A DNA stretch of 64,000 nucleotides. It comes from Haloarcula halophila. Lineage in GTDB: Archaea > Halobacteriota > Halobacteria > Halobacteriales > Haloarculaceae. The stretch lies in the NCBI RefSeq assembly GCF_029278565.1, contig NZ_CP119559.1:930001-994000 (forward strand). Direction: 5' to 3'. The position numbers were made by a program, and so were the translations under genes. The notes under the pieces were generated by a model, which saw nothing but the letters and a program-made list of their open reading frames with translations, had not been told where the DNA came from and did no database searches. Positions 24,176-31,709 of this stretch are shown one piece after another (the stretch's first letter is position 1; the number at the start of each line of letters is the position of its first letter).

Positions 24176-25261
24176 TCACTCGACCAGGGACTCGACGTAC
24201 TGGGTGACGTGGTCGTCCATCCGGCGCTTGTAGCCGGCCTGTCTGGCCAGCCGGTCGAGTTCCCGAGCGGCCAGCGAGCCGTACTGTGCGGCCTTCTTGT
24301 CCCGCGTCGCGATGGCCTCGGGCAGCGAGTCGGTAGCGGCCTGCCGGAGCGCCCACTTGCGGGTCTCGCCGTCGACGAGGTGGTGGTCGTCCAGGCGAAG
24401 CGCCGCCTCGACCACGCGGTCGTGCAACAGCGGCGCGACCGGTTCGACGCCGGCCGCTCGCAGGGCCAACACGTCCCGTTCGAGTTGATCGGCGAGGGTG
24501 GCGACGACCTCCCGCTGGGCGCGCCGGACCGTCTCGGCTTCGACGCGGGGGTCCTCGGGTGCCTTCGCGACCTTCGCGTAGCCGCCGAACAGTTCGTCGG
24601 CACCCTGTCCGACCGCGAGCCGATCGAAGCCGTCCGCGGCGACGCGCTCGGCCGTGAGAGACAACGGAAGTGCGATCTGGACGGCCATCGCGTTGGTCCG
24701 CCCGGTCGCGGCGACGATTTCGGGGACTGCCCGCTCGATGGCGTCGTGAGTCAGTTCGACGACGCGCAGGTCCCGACCGAGCAGGTCGGCCGCCGAGCGG
24801 GCCGCCTCGACGTCGTGGCTGTCGGGGAAGCCGGCGACGTACAGCGGCGCGTCGAGTCGGGCCGCAAGCAGCGCCGAGTCGACGCCACCCGAGAAGGCGA
24901 TCGCGAGGCCGTCGGTCCCGACGGCGTCGACGCTCGTCTCGACGGCTTCACGGACGGTCGCGACGGCCCGCTCGTCGTCGTCGATCGGTGTCGGGTCCGG
25001 CAGCGAGAAGACCTGGCGTGTGCCCGCCTCGGTGCGGACGTGACCGGCCGGGAACGACACCGGATCGACGAGGTCGGCCGGGTCGGCGCTCCACTCTCCC
25101 CCTCCGTCGCCGTCTCTCTCGACGAACAGCGGGTACCGACCGAGGACGTCCCGAACGAGTCGGCCGTCGATCTCGCCAGCGAACCCGGCGGTGCCCGGCA
25201 GTGGGTCGCCGCTGTCGAGTGCCGCCGCGACCGCTGCCCGTGATGCACCTTGGAGAGCCAT
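24176..25261 (-). CDS. Asparagine synthetase-like protein without an intact glutaminase domain
   Basis: 361 residues. The C-terminal part is an Asn_synthase PP-loop ATPase: AIAFSGGVDSALLAARL (about residue 120), then GQGADELFGGYAKV and KWALRQAATDSLPEAI. The N-terminal part keeps only a short piece of the class-II glutaminase fold (EIDGRLVRDVLGRYPLFVE) and lacks the catalytic Cys2, so it cannot use glutamine by itself. It may amidate an unknown substrate with free ammonia. Its ATG overlaps the stop of the upstream PHP gene by one base. Confidence 0.82.
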   Translation of the reverse strand: MALQGASRAAVAAALDSGDPLPGTAGFAGEIDGRLVRDVLGRYPLFVERDGDGGGEWSADPADLVDPVSFPAGHVRTEAGTRQVFSLPDPTPIDDDERAVATVREAVETSVDAVGTDGLAIAFSGGVDSALLAARLDAPLYVAGFPDSHDVEAARSAADLLGRDLRVVELTHDAIERAVPEIVAATGRTNAMAVQIALPLSLTAERVAADGFDRLAVGQGADELFGGYAKVAKAPEDPRVEAETVRRAQREVVATLADQLERDVLALRAAGVEPVAPLLHDRVVEAALRLDDHHLVDGETRKWALRQAATDSLPEAIATRDKKAAQYGSLAARELDRLARQAGYKRRMDDHVTQYVESLVE

Positions 25262-25947
25262 CAGCTCAAGAATCCTCGGAGACGGTTCTTCACGCGGCGT
25301 TTCGCCCCACCGGCGGCCTGCCGGAAGCTGATCCGCCAGGGGGTCCGCTCGCCCTCGACGGTCGTTCGACCCTCCTTGATCGCTGCGAGAATCGCCTCCT
25401 GTGTGCGGTCGTCGGCGTCGACGTTGGTGACCGCCTGGCCGACCATCTCGGCGATATGGGCGTCGCTACCGGCGGTCATCGGCAGGCCACGGCGTCTGGC
25501 AAAGCGCTCTGCCTGTCGGTTCGACCGACCGGTCAGCAGCCGGGAGTTGTACACCTCGATGGCGTCGGCCGTCGCGAGTTCGTCCTTCGAGATGTGTTCG
25601 AGTACCCCGTGTCGGGACTCCTGGAAGGGGTGGGGAACGACGGCGGTCCCACCCTGGTCGCGGATGCGGTCGAGCGTCTCGTCGAACGGTAACCCCTTGG
25701 GGATCGCCTCGGTGATACCCAGCGCCAACACGTGACCGGCGGCGCAGGTCACCTCCATGCCGGTGATCCCGACCAGACCGTACTCGGGGGCGAGTTCGGC
25801 CGCCCGGAGGCTCGCGTCGATCTCGTCGTGATCAGTGACCGCGAGCGCGTCCAACCCGACGGCCGCGGCCTGCTCTAGGAGCAACTCGACGGGGTCCCGA
25901 CCGTCGTAGGAGAGCGACGAGTGTGTATGAAGCTCGACCGACAGCAC
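25261..25947 (-). CDS. PHP-domain metal-dependent phosphoesterase
   Basis: 228 residues from the GTG at 25947 (VLSVELHTHSSLSYDG); an upstream extension is shadow sequence. The PHP metal ligands are in place: HTHSSLSYDG (first motif), TDHDEIDAS, VEVTCAAGH at the third, VVPHPFQ, and GSDAH near the end. Members act on phosphoesters, histidinol phosphate or DNA ends; the exact substrate here is unknown. It is coupled to the asparagine-synthetase-like gene. The C-terminus is strongly basic (GAKRRVKNRLRGF), unusual for a haloarchaeal protein, and may bind nucleic acid or membrane. A paralogue lies at 29297. Confidence 0.88.
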   Translation of the reverse strand: MLSVELHTHSSLSYDGRDPVELLLEQAAAVGLDALAVTDHDEIDASLRAAELAPEYGLVGITGMEVTCAAGHVLALGITEAIPKGLPFDETLDRIRDQGGTAVVPHPFQESRHGVLEHISKDELATADAIEVYNSRLLTGRSNRQAERFARRRGLPMTAGSDAHIAEMVGQAVTNVDADDRTQEAILAAIKEGRTTVEGERTPWRISFRQAAGGAKRRVKNRLRGFLS

Positions 25948-26206
25948 GCTCGTGAGTAGACGAGGACAGGGCAAAAACACCTCGGTACGCAGTCGACAGA
26001 CCGTTCTGCCGGGTCGATCCGACAGTGAAAGCCGGGAAACGAGGTGAGACGAGCGATCCCGGCGCCCGAGACGGGTGCCCCATGACGCAGGTGGTCCACT
26101 GGTGTCATCCGATCGGGTCGTCCGAGCCCACCGGACGACCGCGACCCGTATGAGCGAGTCGGTGCTCCCATGCCGGAGCACGACAGCTACCTGCACGGCC
26201 GGTCTC

Positions 26207-26281
26207 TCACGGCCGCACGTAGATGTTCGGGACGAAACCTACTACGTCCCAGCCCTTCTTGCAGAGGCCATTGAAGTAGGG
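26207..26281 (-). pseudogene. Possible C-terminal gene relic
   Basis: One minus-strand frame ends YFNGLCKKGWDVVGFVPNIYVRP before a stop at 26207; it is shown here in two parts, YFNGLCKKGWDVVG and FVPNIYVRP. It does not look like the Arg/Pro-rich shadows seen elsewhere and resembles a protein C-terminus. No start codon or upstream domain belongs to it; the radical-SAM gene stops at 26295 in a different frame. It may be the end of a lost gene. Otherwise the region 25948-26294 holds no gene I can support. Confidence 0.25.
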
Positions 26282-26294
26282 GGAGGGGACTCGC

Positions 26295-27518
26295 TCAGTC
26301 CGCCGTCCCCGTGGGACCGGTGTCGGCGAACGGTTCCGGACCGTGGATCTCGCTGTCTTCGAGGTAACACTGCGGGTCCGGTGCGAACAGGTCGTTTTCG
26401 ACGGTGAGCGCACGGAGTCGAGAGGCTCCACGACAGATCTCCGCGTATCGGCAGTCCGCACAGTTCCCGGTGAGGTGCTCTTCACGCTCTCGCAGTCCCC
26501 GAAGTAGCGGGTTGGACTCGTCCTCCCAGATCGCACCGAAGGGTCGGTCACGGACGTTCCCGAGCGTGTACCCCTGCCAGAACTGGGTGGGATGGACGTT
26601 ACCCTGGTAGTCGACGTCCGCGACCCGTTCGCCGGTGGGATCGCCGCCGTTTATCTGGAGGTACTCGTAGACACGGCGGGCCTGTGCCTCCCCGAGGTGT
26701 TCGCGGGCGTACTCGACGAGGTACGCGGCGTCGGTGTAGTTGCCGACGAGCAGCGTCTCGATCTCCTCGCCCCGGTCGTGGTAGTCGCGAGTCATGTCAC
26801 AGACGCGCTCGACGGCGTCCCGGCGCTCGACGGGCGTGAGGTCGGCGTCGACGATCTCGGTCCCGCGACCGCCGTAGTCCAGGTGATAGAAACAGAACCG
26901 GTCGACACCCACGTCGGTCAAGAGGTCGACGACTCCCTCCAGATCCGGCGCGTTCCGGTCGGTGATCGTGTACCGGAGGCCGGTCTTGAGGCCGGCGTCG
27001 AGACAGTGCTCGATGCCCTGGATCGCCCCGTCGAAAGCACCCTCCATCCCGCGGAAGTCGTCGTTGGCTTCGGGGAGGCCGTCGACGGAGACGCCGGCGT
27101 ACTTCAGTCCGGCGGCTTTCAGCGACTCCGCCCGTTCCTCGGTGATGAGCGTCCCGTTGGTCGAGAGCACCGGCCGGACTCCGACCTCGTTGGCGTAGGC
27201 GACCAGCTCTTCGAGGTCCTGGCGCACGAGCGGTTCGCCACCGGAAAAGAGGACGACCGGTGCGCCGTAGTCGGCGAGATCAGAGAGTAGCGCTTTCCCC
27301 TCGGCCGTCGAGAGTTCGCCGTCGGCGATGTCGGTGTCAGCGGCCGCGTAACAGTGATCACAGTAGAGATTACACTGCTTGGTGACATTCCAGACGACGA
27401 CGGGGCGGCGTTGCTTTTCCTCGCGGATCTGGGCCTTCGTCGAGTCGTCGGCCGCGTCGTAGCGCAGGCCGTCGCCCTCTGCGTCTAAGTCACAGAGCAA
27501 CTTCGAAACGGAGATCAC
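26295..27518 (-). CDS. Radical SAM/SPASM protein, AhbC/NirJ-like, paired with a RiPP candidate
   Basis: 407 residues. Radical SAM cluster motif CNLYCDHC (residues 49-56), GGEP motif FSGGEPL, then a SPASM domain with CADCRYAEICRGASRLRA and a late Cys in PQCYLED. The layout and phrases such as RPVVVWNVTKQCNLYC, VLSTNGTLI, FCFYHLDYGGRG and NVHPTQFWQGYTLGNVRDRPF closely match AhbC-type enzymes of the siroheme-to-heme route. Its ATG overlaps the stop of a small gene of the Htur_1727 family, which has been proposed as a radical-SAM-partnered RiPP. So it may act on that protein, in heme synthesis, or both. Confidence 0.88.
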   Translation of the reverse strand: MISVSKLLCDLDAEGDGLRYDAADDSTKAQIREEKQRRPVVVWNVTKQCNLYCDHCYAAADTDIADGELSTAEGKALLSDLADYGAPVVLFSGGEPLVRQDLEELVAYANEVGVRPVLSTNGTLITEERAESLKAAGLKYAGVSVDGLPEANDDFRGMEGAFDGAIQGIEHCLDAGLKTGLRYTITDRNAPDLEGVVDLLTDVGVDRFCFYHLDYGGRGTEIVDADLTPVERRDAVERVCDMTRDYHDRGEEIETLLVGNYTDAAYLVEYAREHLGEAQARRVYEYLQINGGDPTGERVADVDYQGNVHPTQFWQGYTLGNVRDRPFGAIWEDESNPLLRGLREREEHLTGNCADCRYAEICRGASRLRALTVENDLFAPDPQCYLEDSEIHGPEPFADTGPTGTAD

Positions 27519-27829
27519 GCGTCCTCACCCCGCAGCGTCTCGGCGCGCATCTCGGACTCGTCCATCGTGGCGTCCCCGTCGCTTTCCCCAGGGTCCAGCG
27601 CCAGCGACTCGTCCTGATACCGCCGGGTCTCGTCGGCCGGACACAGCCACAGCGCCACGGCGGCGTGGCCGAACAGTTTCGTCGCCTGCTCGTGGGCGAC
27701 CTCCTCAGCAGGCGCACTGACACTGCCGGCGTGGGTGAGTGGCTCCGTGGCGTCCTCGCGGACGAACACCTCCCACTCCCGGCTCGTCGCGCCCCGCGGA
27801 GCGTCGACCTCGTGGTCCAGTTGTCCCAT
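27515..27829 (-). CDS. Htur_1727-family rSAM-partnered candidate RiPP (PaaB-like)
   Basis: 104 residues from the ATG at 27829 (MGQLDHEVDAPRG). The conserved block is REWEVFVRE, then LTHAGSVSAPAEEVAHEQA and LFGHAAVALWLCPADET, which I recall as the haloarchaeal Htur_1727 family of radical-SAM partners. The same block resembles the small PaaB fold. After about residue 75 a variable acidic tail follows. It overlaps the radical-SAM gene by four bases (atga). There is a single Cys (LWLCPADE) and no obvious leader or Cys-rich core, so the RiPP idea remains unproven. Confidence 0.78.
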   Translation of the reverse strand: MGQLDHEVDAPRGATSREWEVFVREDATEPLTHAGSVSAPAEEVAHEQATKLFGHAAVALWLCPADETRRYQDESLALDPGESDGDATMDESEMRAETLRGEDA

Positions 27830-27936
27830 ATCTGTGCCTTGGTGTCCCCACAAAAAACGGGTCCAGCCCGTTCCCAGCCGGTGGGAACGGCCGACACACG
27901 GTCATTTATGCCGACTCCTCGCGGAGAACCGGACGG

Positions 27937-28506
27937 ATGCAACTCTGGCGGCTCACCCGGAACCGGTACGGGCGCGCGGCCTACGAGGCACTGGGACGGC
28001 TGGGTGTCACTGCGACGTCGATGATCGAGTACGTCGCCACGTTGGAGGGCGAACAGGACGAGACACCCAGGGACGGGAACGAACTCACAGTCGAGCAGGT
28101 TCAGCCAGACCGTGTCGCGTCGCTCGATGCCCCGACGACGGAACTGCTCGGCGACGAGACCGTCATCGCCGCCCTCGACGGGAATACTCCCGTCGGCTAC
28201 CTCTTCCTCTCGGTCGATACACGCCATAACATCCGTCCTCTAGAGCGGACGCTGGCGTTCGGTGGAGGGTACGTCCGGCGGGTGTTCGTCGATCCCGCCC
28301 ATCGGAACCGCGGGGTCGCGACGGCGATGGTCGAGACCGCACTCCGACGGGCGCGTTCGGCGGGTGTCGACAGCGTGACGGCTCTCGTCGCCATAGACAA
28401 CGTCCCCTCCCGGTCGCTGTTCGAGCGCCACGGGTTCGAACCGACCCACAAGCGACGGTACGTCAGGATCGGCCCGTTCTCCCATCGAGCGGTCACCGAG
28501 GTCTGA
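27937..28506 (+). CDS. GNAT-family N-acetyltransferase
   Basis: 189 residues from the ATG at 27937; tttatg about 30 bases upstream supports a leaderless start. The acetyl-CoA loop is VRRVFVDPAHRNRGVATAMV (motif A, with R-G-V-A pattern), followed by a helix, strand VTALVAIDNVPSRSLFERHGF (motif B) and the end HKRRYVRIG. The N-terminal 50 residues are an extra basic helix MQLWRLTRNRYGRAAYEAL. Acceptor unknown. Divergent from the RiPP-candidate gene. Confidence 0.88.
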   Translation: MQLWRLTRNRYGRAAYEALGRLGVTATSMIEYVATLEGEQDETPRDGNELTVEQVQPDRVASLDAPTTELLGDETVIAALDGNTPVGYLFLSVDTRHNIRPLERTLAFGGGYVRRVFVDPAHRNRGVATAMVETALRRARSAGVDSVTALVAIDNVPSRSLFERHGFEPTHKRRYVRIGPFSHRAVTEV

Positions 28507-28521
28507 AAAGCGGTCCGGACG

Positions 28522-28541
28522 GCTACCGAGTGGTCGGTAGC
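28522..28541. repeat. Perfect 7-bp inverted repeat between the GNAT and CDP-alcohol transferase genes
   Basis: gctaccg (28522-28528) and cggtagc (28535-28541) flank six bases, just past the GNAT stop and before an AT-rich tract (28542-28590). It may terminate the GNAT transcript or be an operator of the next operon, whose tttata element lies at 28581-28586. Confidence 0.4.
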
Positions 28542-28616
28542 TATATAGATTAGAATTGAGTAAATAATTGACGGGCCAGATTTATACTTTGAGGCGGCGT
28601 GACTCCACACGAGCGG

Positions 28617-29300
28617 ATGACCGGGGAACTCAGAGAGGCGATCCGGGGCGTCTGGGCCGACCGTCGCGTGACGAACACGGCGGATCGAACGAACGTCGTC
28701 GACCAACTCACCGGGGCCGACTACATCAGCCTGGCCGCGCTGCTGGTCGGCTGGGGGAGCGCGCTCCTGTTCGTCCGGGACGAGCCGAACCTGGCGTTGC
28801 TCGCCATGTTCGGGGCCTTCGCGCTCGACAAGGCCGACGGCTGGTACGCCAGACGAACTGGCACCTCCTCGCCGTTCGGCCGACAGGTCGACTCCTTCAT
28901 CGACATCTTCGCCTACCTGGTGCCCGCCGTCCTGCTGTATCATACGGTGTTGGCACCGAACGACGTAGCCAGCCTGCTCGTCGGGTTCCTCGTGTTCGCC
29001 TTCGGCGGCCTCCGTCTCGTCCGGCACAACAGCGAGGGCTTTGGTTCGGACGGTGATGCGAGTTACTACCACGGGACGACGGTGGTCCACACGAACCTCG
29101 TCGTCGTCACGAACTACTTCCTCTGGGCGCTGGTCCCCGGTTGGAACGGCTGGCTCGCCGGACTCGTCGTCACCGCCGTCTGCCCGCTGATGGTCTCCGA
29201 CTACAAGGCCTACAAGACCGACGTGAGCCATCTGCTGGCCGCACTCGGGGCCGGGATCGCGGCCGGACTCGCGCTGGCGCTGGAATTCGGGTACGTATGA
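28617..29300 (+). CDS. CDP-alcohol phosphatidyltransferase (archaetidylserine synthase-like)
   Basis: 227 residues from the ATG at 28617; a GTG six codons earlier is possible. The family signature D-x2-DG-x2-AR-x7-G-x3-D-x3-D is exact (DKADGWYAR ... FGRQVDSFID, residues about 70-95). Six hydrophobic segments follow the usual arrangement. It transfers phospho-archaeol from CDP-archaeol to an alcohol such as serine; LRLVRHN and YYHGTT point to the PssA branch. The AT-rich promoter with tttata is 31-36 bases upstream. First gene of an operon with the PHP and TVP38 genes. Confidence 0.88.
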   Translation: MTGELREAIRGVWADRRVTNTADRTNVVDQLTGADYISLAALLVGWGSALLFVRDEPNLALLAMFGAFALDKADGWYARRTGTSSPFGRQVDSFIDIFAYLVPAVLLYHTVLAPNDVASLLVGFLVFAFGGLRLVRHNSEGFGSDGDASYYHGTTVVHTNLVVVTNYFLWALVPGWNGWLAGLVVTAVCPLMVSDYKAYKTDVSHLLAALGAGIAAGLALALEFGYV

Positions 29301-29995
29301 GCGGTCCCGGACCGGAGGGCAGTAGCCGGACCGTCCGCGTCGATCCGCACCTCCACACTGTCGCGTCCTACGACGCACAGACGATGCCCGAGACGCTGCT
29401 AGCCCGTGCCCGTGAGGTCGGGCTGGACGCGGTCGTCGTTACCGACCACGACACCGTCGAAGGCGCACGCATCGTCGCCGATCTGGCTCCCGAGTACGAT
29501 CTCGTCGGGGTCGTCGGCTGTGAGATCTCGACGGCCGGCGGTCACCTCCTGGCGATCGGCGTCGACGACCCACCTGACCCGGGCCGACCGTTGGCCGAGA
29601 CAGCGAGAGCAGTCCAGCAGGAGGGCGGTGTTGCCGTGGTTCCTCACCCGTTCCAGCGGTCCCGCCACGGTGCGAGTGCCGACGCGATCACGGCCGTCGA
29701 CGGTATCGAAGTGTACAACGCCCACACGCTGACCAACATCCGGAACCGACAGGCCGAACGGTTCGCGTCCGTCCGGGAGTATCCGGCCTACGGCGGGAGC
29801 GACGCTCACCGTGTGGCCGGGATCGGCCACGCGGCGACGGCCGTCGAACTTCCGGAGGCCACCCTCTCGGCCGAGACGATACTGGCGGGGATGCGTGCCG
29901 GACGGACGGCCGCCGTCTGGCGGCGCTCCTCCCGCTGGCAGTTCCTCACGAAGGTCGTCGAGAACGCCAAACGAAAGACGTTCTCGCTCCTGTGA
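29297..29995 (+). CDS. PHP-domain metal-dependent phosphoesterase (paralogue)
   Basis: 232 residues from the ATG at 29297, which overlaps the stop of the upstream lipid-enzyme gene (atga). PHP motifs: DPHLHTVASYD, TDHDTVEGA, GCEISTAGGH, VVPHPFQ and GGSDAH. It is clearly a paralogue of the PHP protein at 25261, sharing the order and phrases such as PHPFQ(R/E)SRHG, EVYN and RQAERFA. The C-terminus is basic (NAKRKTFSLL). Substrate unknown. Coupling to a CDP-alcohol transferase hints at a phosphate-ester intermediate of lipid synthesis. Confidence 0.88.
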   Translation: MSGPGPEGSSRTVRVDPHLHTVASYDAQTMPETLLARAREVGLDAVVVTDHDTVEGARIVADLAPEYDLVGVVGCEISTAGGHLLAIGVDDPPDPGRPLAETARAVQQEGGVAVVPHPFQRSRHGASADAITAVDGIEVYNAHTLTNIRNRQAERFASVREYPAYGGSDAHRVAGIGHAATAVELPEATLSAETILAGMRAGRTAAVWRRSSRWQFLTKVVENAKRKTFSLL

Positions 29996-30723
29996 CCGTG
30001 GCGGACGACAACGCGACAGAGACTGCAGATGACGGCCCCAGGGTGTTCGACTCGCGGCGGGCGCGACGTGACGCCGCCCTCCGTTCGGTCGTGCTGTTGC
30101 TCGCTCTCCTCGGGATCACGGCGGCGCTCTACGTCCTGGTCCCCGAACTCACCGACCCGATCTGGCTCCGACAGCGGTTGTCCGGGTTGGGCATCTACGC
30201 TCCGCTGGCGTTCGTCACGCTCCAGACGGTCCAGGTGATCCTGGCACCGATCCCCGGCCAGGTCCTGGGCGGCGTCGGCGGGTACCTCTTCGGAACGCTC
30301 GCGGGCACCGCCTACAGTCTCCTCGGCGTGACCGTCGGGAGCGCGATCGTGTTCGGCCTCGCACGGCGCTACGGTCGCCCGTACGTCGAGCGAGTGCTCG
30401 ATCCGGCCGCGCTCGACCGCTGGGACGGCTTCGTCGAGCGAGGGGGCGTGGCCGGCCTCTTCGTCCTCTTTCTCCTCCCGACGTTCCCCGACGACCTCCT
30501 CTGTCTCGTCGCCGGGCTCTCGGAACTCCGCCTGCGGACGTTTCTCGTGCTCGTGGTGGTCGGTCGCGCACCCTCGTTCCTCGCAGTCGCCTACGCCGGA
30601 GAGGAGTTCGCTGCGGGCCGGCTCGGAACCTTCGCCGTCATGCTTGCGGGGTTGACAGTGGTCTCGGTGGTCGTCCTGCTGCTGAAAGACCGCATCCTCC
30701 GCCAGGTGGGACAGGGGTCCTGA
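29992..30723 (+). CDS. TVP38/TMEM64-family (DedA-like) membrane protein
   Basis: 243 residues, GTG start overlapping the PHP stop (gtga). A polar N-terminal 30 residues, then about six hydrophobic segments. The family core is APIPGQVLGGVGGYLFGTLAG and, after the re-entrant loop, FVLFLLPTFPDDLLCLVAGLS. DedA/VTT proteins are scramblases or flippases of lipid carriers or phospholipids. Its place in an operon with a CDP-alcohol phosphatidyltransferase fits lipid transport. Confidence 0.9.
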   Translation: MTVADDNATETADDGPRVFDSRRARRDAALRSVVLLLALLGITAALYVLVPELTDPIWLRQRLSGLGIYAPLAFVTLQTVQVILAPIPGQVLGGVGGYLFGTLAGTAYSLLGVTVGSAIVFGLARRYGRPYVERVLDPAALDRWDGFVERGGVAGLFVLFLLPTFPDDLLCLVAGLSELRLRTFLVLVVVGRAPSFLAVAYAGEEFAAGRLGTFAVMLAGLTVVSVVVLLLKDRILRQVGQGS

Positions 30724-30784
30724 CTCCCCGGTCGGACCCGACTCTTTATTCCTATTGAGCCGTACCGAGAGGAACGGACTCGGG

Positions 30785-31438
30785 ATGATGGCGACGACAC
30801 ACGCCCTGTTGGGCGTCGCGGTGGCTGCCCTCTCGTACCCGCTGGTGGGCGAGCACGTCGGAGCCCCGCTGGTCCTCGCTGCGGCGTTCTGTGGCGGGCT
30901 GGCACCTGATATCGACGTTTTCGGCCACCACCGGAAGACGATGCACTTCCCGGTCGGCTACACGGGACTGGCAGCGGCTGCTACCGCTGGCGTCGCCCTC
31001 GCGCCGTCGACGACGACGGTCCTGGTGGCCGCCGGACTCGGCACTGCCGCACTGCACGCCCTCTCGGACGTCTTCGGCGGCAGTCCGGAGCCAGAGCCGT
31101 GGAACCCGACGGTCGAACGGGCGGTGTTCAATCACCTACTCGGCCGCTGGCATCGCCCCCGTCGATACGTCAGGTACTCTGGGGCACCGGAGGACTTCCT
31201 GCTCGGTCTCGGCGCGGGCCTGGTCGCCATCGCCGCACCGGCGACACCGGGGGCTGTGGCGTCGGTGCTGTGGGGCGTGCTAGCGTTTTCGGCGGTGTAC
31301 ACGCTGTCGCGAAAGCGGCTCGGGGAGCTGTCCCGGCTCCTGGCGGCGATCGCGCCCGGACGGCTGTCGCTCCCGTCGATCCGCGTCGTGGAACACGAGG
31401 ACGGCGGGACGACGGTTGCCGTTCGGTTTCAGGAGTGA
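30785..31438 (+). CDS. YdjM/DUF457-like membrane-bound putative metal-dependent hydrolase
   Basis: 217 residues from the ATG at 30785 (a second ATG follows directly). The N-terminus MMATTHALLGVAVAAL and the GLAPDIDVFGHHRKTMHF block, with His and paired Asp, are the family metal site, next to several hydrophobic segments. A cytoplasmic tail of about 50 residues follows RKRLGELSRLLAA. Activity is undemonstrated. It is on the same strand as the TVP38 gene but about 60 bases away with a tttatt element between them, so probably separate. Confidence 0.8.
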   Translation: MMATTHALLGVAVAALSYPLVGEHVGAPLVLAAAFCGGLAPDIDVFGHHRKTMHFPVGYTGLAAAATAGVALAPSTTTVLVAAGLGTAALHALSDVFGGSPEPEPWNPTVERAVFNHLLGRWHRPRRYVRYSGAPEDFLLGLGAGLVAIAAPATPGAVASVLWGVLAFSAVYTLSRKRLGELSRLLAAIAPGRLSLPSIRVVEHEDGGTTVAVRFQE

Positions 31439-31709
31439 GCGACGGCGGTCACGGTGTCCCCCGAGCGATTCCCGTCGGGTGATATCCAAAGGACGGCGCA
31501 CGCTGTTTGCCGTTCGCCTACCACGAGAGTCTCGCTTCGCTCAACCCCCACTGCTCGCGGGTGGCGTCGACTTGCGGTTCTACCGCTCGATAGCGAGGCG
31601 CTCCGCGCCTCGCTCTGCCCGCTCGCTCGGTTCGAAGGCTTCGCTCAGGCTTCGTGACTCACGGGTCGCTACGCTCCCCGTTCGTTTTTGTATGAGGGCT
31701 TCGCGTTGC
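31439..31709. other. Gene-free spacer, low-complexity
   Basis: About 270 bases without a gene I can support. It contains repeated cgcttcgctc and gctcgctcgg-like words and imperfect inverted repeats, the pattern common between convergent haloarchaeal genes. No RNA gene or terminal repeat recognised. Confidence 0.4.

Noticed and set aside
31439..31709. Small RNA or IS end
   Set aside because: Only low-complexity cgcttcgctc words and weak inverted repeats; no terminal repeats or transposase fragment.
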